Positions 6,450 through 11,073 of a DNA stretch of 11,073 bases are shown piece after piece; the stretch's first letter is position 1; each line of letters starts with the position of its first letter. Location of the stretch: contig JAFVRL010000376.1 of NCBI GenBank assembly GCA_017504325.1, positions 1 through 11,073 of the forward strand, read 5' to 3'. Position numbers and translations under genes: made by a program. The stretch is from Lentisphaeria bacterium (GTDB taxonomy: Bacteria > Verrucomicrobiota > Lentisphaeria > Victivallales > UBA1829). The notes under the pieces were generated by a model that did not search any database, had not been told where the DNA came from, and was given only the letters and a program-made list of their open reading frames with translations.

Positions 6450-7298
6450 ATGCAGCAGATCTATACATTATTGAGTTCCGGAATGGATGCTCCTTTTGCA
6501 TTTATTGTCTGTATAAGTGTATTTGCTTTTATTTTCGGATGCTGTATCGGCAGTTTCCTCAATGTATGTATCTGGCGTATTCCCAGGGGGGAATCCATTG
6601 TTTCCCCCCCTTCCCGCTGTCCGAAATGCGGGCATTGGATCACTGCATGGGAAAATATCCCCATCATAAGCTGGCTTGCGTTGAAAGGGAAATGCTCCTC
6701 CTGTAAAGAACCTATTTCCCCCAGATATATCATTATTGAGGCAATAACAGGGATATTATATTTATTGCTTTTCTGGAGTTTCTTTTTCGGACACAGAGTG
6801 TTTCTTCCCGGATATTTTGTTCTTCTTCCCCTTCTTATCTGCTGTGCCATGAATGACTGTGAACTGGGGATCATCCCCGATGAATACACTTATTTCGGCA
6901 TTATTGCAGGACTTTTATGTGCATTTCTTGATCCTTACGCAAAACTGACAGCATTTCTGTATGCTCTTTTTTCCGTAATGGTCACAGGAGGAGTAATGGC
7001 ACTATTTGCCATGCTGGGGAAAATGATCTTCAAAAGAGAGGCTCTGGGCTGGGGCGATGTAAAATATCTTGCCATGGTAAGTGCTTTTACCGGGATTCCC
7101 GGTGTATTGTTCACCATTCTGGCAGGAAGTCTTGCCGGTCTCCTCTTCCACCCCCTTGTAAACCGTCTGAAAGGGCGGAAAAGCCGTACATTGCGGTTTG
7201 GCCCCTATCTTGCGGCGGGGACGCTTATATGGATGTTTGCAGGCAGTTTTTTATTGAGGATGTATTGGCAGTTCTGTTCCGGATCGGGAAAGGGCTGA
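6450..7298 (+). CDS. pilD: Type IV prepilin peptidase / N-methyltransferase (A24A family)
   Basis: A 282-residue inner-membrane aspartic peptidase that cleaves the leader of type IV pilins and type II secretion pseudopilins and methylates the new N-terminus. The GSFLNVCIWRIPRGES segment (34-49) is diagnostic. The cytoplasmic zinc-type domain has two CxxC pairs (Cys57/Cys60 and Cys82/Cys85), so the methyltransferase part is present. Catalytic aspartates are Asp136 or nearby Asp144 in NDCELGIIPD and Asp203 in GWGDVK. FGPYLAAG (250-257) is the usual closing motif. About seven or eight hydrophobic segments fit the family, as does the length. The ribosome binding site TAAGG (6436-6440) overlaps the stop codon of the upstream lipoprotein gene, suggesting translational coupling. 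It is the last gene of the plus-strand unit, with the terminator immediately after. The next gene pair, convergent, encodes a likely substrate (pseudopilin at 10207-10926). The symbol follows function; gspO is equally possible. Confidence 0.95.
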   Translation: MQQIYTLLSSGMDAPFAFIVCISVFAFIFGCCIGSFLNVCIWRIPRGESIVSPPSRCPKCGHWITAWENIPIISWLALKGKCSSCKEPISPRYIIIEAITGILYLLLFWSFFFGHRVFLPGYFVLLPLLICCAMNDCELGIIPDEYTYFGIIAGLLCAFLDPYAKLTAFLYALFSVMVTGGVMALFAMLGKMIFKREALGWGDVKYLAMVSAFTGIPGVLFTILAGSLAGLLFHPLVNRLKGRKSRTLRFGPYLAAGTLIWMFAGSFLLRMYWQFCSGSGKG

Positions 7299-7303
7299 GA
7301 AGC

Positions 7304-7345
7304 GGGGGAATACCGGGAATGTCAGTATTCCCCCTTATCCTTTTT
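7304..7345 (+). terminator. Strong Rho-independent terminator shared by convergent units
   Basis: GGGGGAATAC (7304-7313) pairs perfectly with GTATTCCCCC (7325-7334) around an 11-base loop. TTATCCTTTTT follows on the plus strand, ending the prepilin peptidase unit 5 bases after its stop codon. The same stem lies 10 bases beyond the stop codon of the minus-strand DUF4838 gene. On that strand it lacks a T tract, so it may act only partly there. Confidence 0.85.
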
Positions 7346-10172
7346 ATTCCACTGTTGCGGAAACTCCTTCAATGATACATTCGGCGTCTTTACCGGAAAG
7401 AAGGAAGGCAAGCTGGGAAAATTCCCCGGCATGAATGGTGAAAGTTCCCTTGAAGTAAGAGGGCTTGCTGCTTAATTTTTTCTGTATGAAAGTTTCCACT
7501 TTCACCTGTTTATTGAGCCCTTTTACCGGATTGATCTGTTTGTAACGGCCGTTGGTTGCAATCAGAGTACCTTTGCCGGAAACTTTGATCGTGAGAGTTA
7601 CTTTCACATCTTTATTTCCCATAAAATATTTTCCATAAACGATATGGGAAAGAGCATTGCCCGCTTTCAGATGAAATGCAGTTCTGCCGGAAGGAAGTTT
7701 GATAAGATCACTTTTTCCTTTCGGACCGCGTACACCCCAGTATTTGGGGAAATTCCTTTTATCTTTTCCTTCTTCAAAAGAACCGTTGCGGATCACGGGA
7801 CTGCCGATGACCATATTGCGGAAATCGATCTGGGAATGAAAACCGGTTCCGTCGATGCTCCAGTGGGTCGCAGGGAAATTGTCTTTGATCCTTCTTGTTC
7901 TTCCCACATTGACTTTCCAGCTTAATCCGGGAGCAAAGATCCCCTCCAGTTTATCCACCGGGATCTTCATTTCAATGGTGAATCCCTCTTGAGACCGGCT
8001 GGTTTTTACCGTTGCACCAAGTTCTGCAATGACTGTACCGGGCTGTTCCAGCTGGAGAAGTCCCCCTTTGGCATTGACAGCAAACTGATAATATTTCATT
8101 GCTTCATTCTGGGGAACGATAAATATTTCAAAATGGTCATCATCCCAGATCTTTGCCATTGCCTGTCTGCCGGAAACAGCATTGGAAGTGAGTTTATCCA
8201 CCGCAGGTTCTTTAGCCTGGATAAGGATATAAAGGTTCTTGTTATCGGAAAGAAAGCCCACAGAGGTGGCAAGTTTATCTCCAATGGGGGTGAATTTGTT
8301 ATCATCGGAAGTTTTGAAATCTGTAACATAAAAAGCCGTACTCCATACTCTGTCATCCCCTTTACCGTCAATGACGGGGGCGGTAAAGGCTTCCGGAGCG
8401 GCAAGTCTTCTACCCAGAGCTTTTCTGTATTTATCAGCAGGTTTGATCCACAACTCTTCCAGCATGGCTTTTTCAAGAGCGATCTGTTTTTCAAGTCTGG
8501 CATCGCCTTTGGCAAGTTTTGTTGCTTCTGCAAGATATTTCAGAAGAGTATCCTTTGCTCCTGCCTTCTGTAAAAGAAGGGGGGTAAGCTGATCACCGAA
8601 GGGATAACCCATACAACCGGGAGTTTCCCGCCACAGTTTTCTGCGGAGATCGTGATATTTTTTCATAACAGGATAACATTTGCCGTAGAAATCCGATTCG
8701 ATTTGAGCAAGAGTTTTTTCATAATCCAGATCCGGATCCCATGTGGCTTTGCCGAAAAGATACCAGAACTGCCATTTATTGAGCATACCGTATTTGGAAG
8801 TGAGGATACTGTCCCCGTGAAGCGTATTTTTTCCGAAACGGGTATGGGGGTAATACATTTCATGTTTTCTGCCGAGCAATCCCAGTTTTTTATAAAGTTT
8901 GATGTCCTTTACCGCCACTTCCTCATAGGGTTCGTATCCGTAGGGACAGCACATATCATACTCATAGATCTGGATCTTTCTGCTGATTTTCAGCCATTGC
9001 AGAAGAAGTTTATATACAGGTACATTGTGGGAACATTTGGGGTCATCCAGAGTATGGGCGTAGCATCTGCCGTGAGGACAGAATACCACAGACATCCTTT
9101 CATCCACTTTCAGACCGTCAAAAAGATCCCGGTAATTGGCACACGCCCATGTCCACAATCTGGCATCCGGCCTTTTTTCATATACTTTCTTTGCGATCTG
9201 CTGCGTTATCGTATGGAATCTGCGGGAAACATTCAGCTCATTACCATTGTCCAGTTTCACACAGTTTTCACATTCGCACCAGCCTTTGGTGGAGTCCGGG
9301 GCCCCGAAGGCAAAGGAGGCATGATCTCCATACTTGTCAATGTGATCAATGATATATTTACATACAAGATCCTGTACTTCCGGATTGCTCATACAGTGAT
9401 GGGTATTGTGATGAAGAGTATTGGTATTGCGTTTTCCGCCGGAAAGGGCAAAATATTGAGGATGGGTCTTATTATATTTCTGCGGGGGAACGGCATTATA
9501 GAAAGTAAGATGACCGCCCTCTCTCACCCGGTTCATACGCATACGCTGTTCATGGAATTTCACATATTTTACCAGAGAATCCTTGATCCCCCAGGGACCG
9601 GGTGCCTGAATACGGTTGTGACCTGCCCATTCTCTTGTCATCTGATCAAAACCGCCTGTTCCCACCTGATCCACAAGCCGGACAGGGAAGAAGGGAAAGT
9701 CCACTCTGGATCCATCACTTACCCATACACTTTTTTTCGGTTTGTAAAGAGTCCCGTCTTCATAGGGAGTATAGAAACGCACACCCAAAAAGCGTTCGAT
9801 AAAATCACAGGCTCCGTACCATGCCCCGACTCCGGTAGTCCCTACGATATAAAATTTTCCTTTGATACTGCCCATATAATAGGCTTCATCAGATTTTGTC
9901 CTGCGGGCAAGAGCATTTTTGATGTCAGGAGGGATATTTTTGGATTTTACGGTACTTACAATGATCCGGGGCGGTAATTTGCTTATATCCTGCCCCGTAA
10001 CCTTTTTTGTATAGAAAATGATCTCATTTTTTGCCAGTTCCAGACCGGGAGCATTTCCGTCTGTTGTAATACCATGAAGAGCTTTTCCGTTCTTCACAAG
10101 ATCGAAAGCAGAGAGAGATGCCGCCATACCGATAAAAGCAAAACTCAACAGAATTTTTTTAGAAAACAACAT
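7344..10172 (-). CDS. Secreted DUF4838 protein with CBM9-like domain
   Basis: A 942-residue exported protein. Residues 1-22 are a Sec signal peptide (hydrophobic 7-20, likely cleavage after SLSA) without a lipobox cysteine. Residues about 25-150 match the alpha/beta domain found before GH67/GH20-type barrels, including GTTGVGAWYGACDFIERFLG (111-130) and VRFYTP. Residues about 160-470 are the DUF4838 region, with HHNTHHCMSNPEV (254-266), FAFGAPDS (287-294) and a CEC..C cluster (Cys299, Cys301, Cys304). A helical part spans about 480-590. A CBM9-like domain spans about 593-790, with WDDDHFEIFIVP (676-687), KYYQFAVN (693-700) and WKVNVGRTRR (752-761). The last 150 residues form a beta-rich module starting RNGSFEEG (795-802), like other carbohydrate-binding modules. 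DUF4838 resembles alpha-glucuronidases, but no activity is established that I know of. GAGG lies 7-8 bases before the ATG. It follows the pseudopilin gene by 34 bases and is probably co-transcribed. Confidence 0.9.
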   Translation of the reverse strand: MLFSKKILLSFAFIGMAASLSAFDLVKNGKALHGITTDGNAPGLELAKNEIIFYTKKVTGQDISKLPPRIIVSTVKSKNIPPDIKNALARRTKSDEAYYMGSIKGKFYIVGTTGVGAWYGACDFIERFLGVRFYTPYEDGTLYKPKKSVWVSDGSRVDFPFFPVRLVDQVGTGGFDQMTREWAGHNRIQAPGPWGIKDSLVKYVKFHEQRMRMNRVREGGHLTFYNAVPPQKYNKTHPQYFALSGGKRNTNTLHHNTHHCMSNPEVQDLVCKYIIDHIDKYGDHASFAFGAPDSTKGWCECENCVKLDNGNELNVSRRFHTITQQIAKKVYEKRPDARLWTWACANYRDLFDGLKVDERMSVVFCPHGRCYAHTLDDPKCSHNVPVYKLLLQWLKISRKIQIYEYDMCCPYGYEPYEEVAVKDIKLYKKLGLLGRKHEMYYPHTRFGKNTLHGDSILTSKYGMLNKWQFWYLFGKATWDPDLDYEKTLAQIESDFYGKCYPVMKKYHDLRRKLWRETPGCMGYPFGDQLTPLLLQKAGAKDTLLKYLAEATKLAKGDARLEKQIALEKAMLEELWIKPADKYRKALGRRLAAPEAFTAPVIDGKGDDRVWSTAFYVTDFKTSDDNKFTPIGDKLATSVGFLSDNKNLYILIQAKEPAVDKLTSNAVSGRQAMAKIWDDDHFEIFIVPQNEAMKYYQFAVNAKGGLLQLEQPGTVIAELGATVKTSRSQEGFTIEMKIPVDKLEGIFAPGLSWKVNVGRTRRIKDNFPATHWSIDGTGFHSQIDFRNMVIGSPVIRNGSFEEGKDKRNFPKYWGVRGPKGKSDLIKLPSGRTAFHLKAGNALSHIVYGKYFMGNKDVKVTLTIKVSGKGTLIATNGRYKQINPVKGLNKQVKVETFIQKKLSSKPSYFKGTFTIHAGEFSQLAFLLSGKDAECIIEGVSATVE

Positions 10173-10187
10173 TTTTTCCTCACTTTT

Positions 10188-10199
10188 GTATATTTATAC
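10188..10199. repeat. Short dyad GTATA-TT-TATAC in the gap between pseudopilin and DUF4838 genes
   Basis: A perfect 5-bp inverted repeat lies in the 34-base gap between the two minus-strand genes, just upstream of the GAGG ribosome binding site of the DUF4838 gene. It is too small and AT-rich to be called a terminator. It could be a processing or regulatory site, or chance. Confidence 0.3.
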
Positions 10200-10206
10200 T
10201 TTTTCA

Positions 10207-10926
10207 TCAATCCGGATAACCTGTCCAGTTGGGACTTCCGCTTGCGGGAAAATAATCCCAGGCTGTGGCATTGCGGCTTGTTTTATTATAAATCTCCCGC
10301 AGATACAGGGGACGCACCACAAGATCGTGGAAAAGAAGCTGGGCGTGTCCTTTGTGGTAATTGAACTGATAAATACTGCTGTCATATCTGTACGAACACA
10401 TGGTGAGAAAAGCCCGGTGGGGTAATCTTATTTTTTCCGGCTTGTAATAGTTATGACCTCCGGAAGATACCGGCCAGGTGTAGGATTTTCTGTTCAAAGC
10501 CCTGCCAAGATAGGGGTTGATGGTATAAAATCCGTTCAGACCTTTATCGCCTGAACCGAGAACAACATTGGCTTTTTCCGCATTGCTTGCACTGTGACAG
10601 GTAAGTAATTTTTTTACATTGCCTGGTTTGTAGTACGGGGTGGTGCAAAGTTTGGAATCCGAATAGAAATAGTACCACCACACAGCCCAGTCGGAACTTA
10701 CTGCGGAAGAACTGGGGTAGATCTTGTAACAGCCCAATCCCCAGCTTTTATTGTCATTGACATACATGGAAAGCATCATTCCCATCTGTTTCTGGGTATT
10801 CATACATTCCGCGTTATAAGCGATCTGGCGCGCTTTGTTCAACGCAGGAAGGAGCATTCCCGCAAGAATGGCGATGATCGCAATTACAACAAGAAGCTCG
10901 ATAAGAGTAAATTTTTTCTTCATCAT
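10207..10926 (-). CDS. Pseudopilin-like protein with prepilin N-terminus and degenerate H-X9-DG end
   Basis: A 239-residue protein with a type IV prepilin signal: a very short basic leader (MMKKK), then FTLIELLVV, with the conserved Glu5 of the mature protein at residue 10 and a hydrophobic helix to about residue 28 (LPALNKAR). The leader ends in Lys instead of the usual Gly before Phe. The globular part is rich in Tyr, Trp and Ser. Near the C-terminus, His191 and Asp201 are spaced as in the H-X9-DG motif of PVC-group pseudopilins, but Leu202 replaces Gly. Such proteins are processed by prepilin peptidase and inserted into a type II secretion or pilus-like fibre; many Lentisphaerota encode large sets with unknown individual roles. 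Two adjacent ATGs (10926 and 10923) are possible; AGAGGA suits the first, giving MMKKK. It is the first gene of a unit with the DUF4838 gene. Confidence 0.9.
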   Translation of the reverse strand: MMKKKFTLIELLVVIAIIAILAGMLLPALNKARQIAYNAECMNTQKQMGMMLSMYVNDNKSWGLGCYKIYPSSSAVSSDWAVWWYYFYSDSKLCTTPYYKPGNVKKLLTCHSASNAEKANVVLGSGDKGLNGFYTINPYLGRALNRKSYTWPVSSGGHNYYKPEKIRLPHRAFLTMCSYRYDSSIYQFNYHKGHAQLLFHDLVVRPLYLREIYNKTSRNATAWDYFPASGSPNWTGYPD

Positions 10927-10982
10927 GGCTTTTCCTCTGTTTATTATTTAAATCTCTGCAACTTATTTATTATTCCGGTAAT

Positions 10983-11011
10983 ATTATAATAAACTTATTG
11001 TGAAAAAACAA
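10983..11011 (-). promoter_or_regulatory. Sigma70-like promoter for the pseudopilin-DUF4838 unit
   Basis: On the minus strand TTGTTT (11006-11011) is followed by 17 bases and a perfect TATAAT (10983-10988). The inferred start near 10976 gives a leader of about 50 bases with AGAGGA before the first gene. This is the best consensus promoter in the window. Confidence 0.65.
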
Positions 11012-11019
11012 GGAAATAT

Positions 11020-11049
11020 TTATGAATAAAATTTTCTAACTTATGAATA
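11020..11049 (-). promoter_or_regulatory. Direct repeat TATTCATAA x2, 21 bp apart, upstream of the promoter
   Basis: Two identical 9-bp copies (11020-11028 and 11041-11049, read TATTCATAA on the minus strand) are spaced 21 bp, two helical turns, in the same orientation. The nearer copy ends 8 bp from the -35 box. This is the geometry expected of an activator that binds direct repeats on one face of the helix, such as AraC-family regulators. No regulator gene is in the window. The AT-rich context reduces confidence. Confidence 0.42.
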
Positions 11050-11073
11050 TAATTGCCATATTGAACTTAAAAC

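Noticed and set aside
7989..8573. 194-codon plus-strand frame opposite the CBM9 part of the DUF4838 gene
   Set aside because: Antisense shadow with Cys/Phe/Ser-biased composition and no start signals.
8652..9977. 441-codon plus-strand frame inside the DUF4838 gene
   Set aside because: Although long, it lies wholly within a gene with clear signal peptide, DUF4838 and CBM9 motifs. No ribosome binding site or promoter was seen, and the amino acid pattern is not that of a known protein.
11022..11073. Short plus-strand starts at 11022 and 11043 near the right edge
   Set aside because: The first stops after five codons. The second has no ribosome binding site and only ten codons before the edge. 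Both lie in the AT-rich region upstream of the minus-strand promoter.

Overview
The window looks like a chromosomal segment of an uncultured gut-type bacterium of the Lentisphaerota (Victivallales-like). The assignment is an inference from gene content. It rests on a pseudopilin beginning with K-FTLIELLVVIAIIAILAG, a DUF4838 protein carrying a family-9-type carbohydrate-binding domain, and a second CBM9-bearing lipoprotein. These types are strongly expanded in Victivallis and Lentisphaera. AT-rich intergenic regions, AGGAG-type ribosome binding sites and sigma70-like promoters fit this. No rRNA, tRNA, CRISPR array, insertion sequence or phage gene was seen.

Left part (1-3262): On the minus strand a GAF-SpoIIE/PP2C phosphatase (111-1550) is followed closely by the first 25 codons of a lipoprotein gene that runs off the left edge (1-76). 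Divergent from the phosphatase is a TlyA-type rRNA 2'-O-methyltransferase (1684-2421). A convergent minus-strand gene (2588-3187) encodes a small exported protein of unknown function. It has its own clear promoter, and a hairpin terminator lies between it and tlyA.

Middle (3336-7334): A plus-strand three-gene unit has one good promoter and one strong terminator. It encodes an Mpv17/PMP22-like membrane protein (3425-4147), a lipoprotein with an N-terminal CBM9-like domain and a glycosidase-like C-terminal half (4174-6438), and a type IV prepilin peptidase (6450-7298). Spacing is 26 and 11 bases.

Right part (7344-11049): A convergent minus-strand pair starts from a TTGTTT-N17-TATAAT promoter. 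It encodes a pseudopilin-like protein (10207-10926) and then a secreted 942-residue DUF4838-CBM9 protein (7344-10172). Two perfect 9-bp direct repeats, exactly 21 bp apart, lie just upstream of this promoter and look like a possible activator site.

Working together: the two convergent units carry two CBM9-type exported proteins, one pseudopilin, and the peptidase able to process pseudopilins. They share one intergenic hairpin. The most interesting reading is a glycan-acquisition locus in which pseudopilin export and surface carbohydrate-active proteins are genetically linked. The linkage is visible in the sequence; a functional partnership is a hypothesis.
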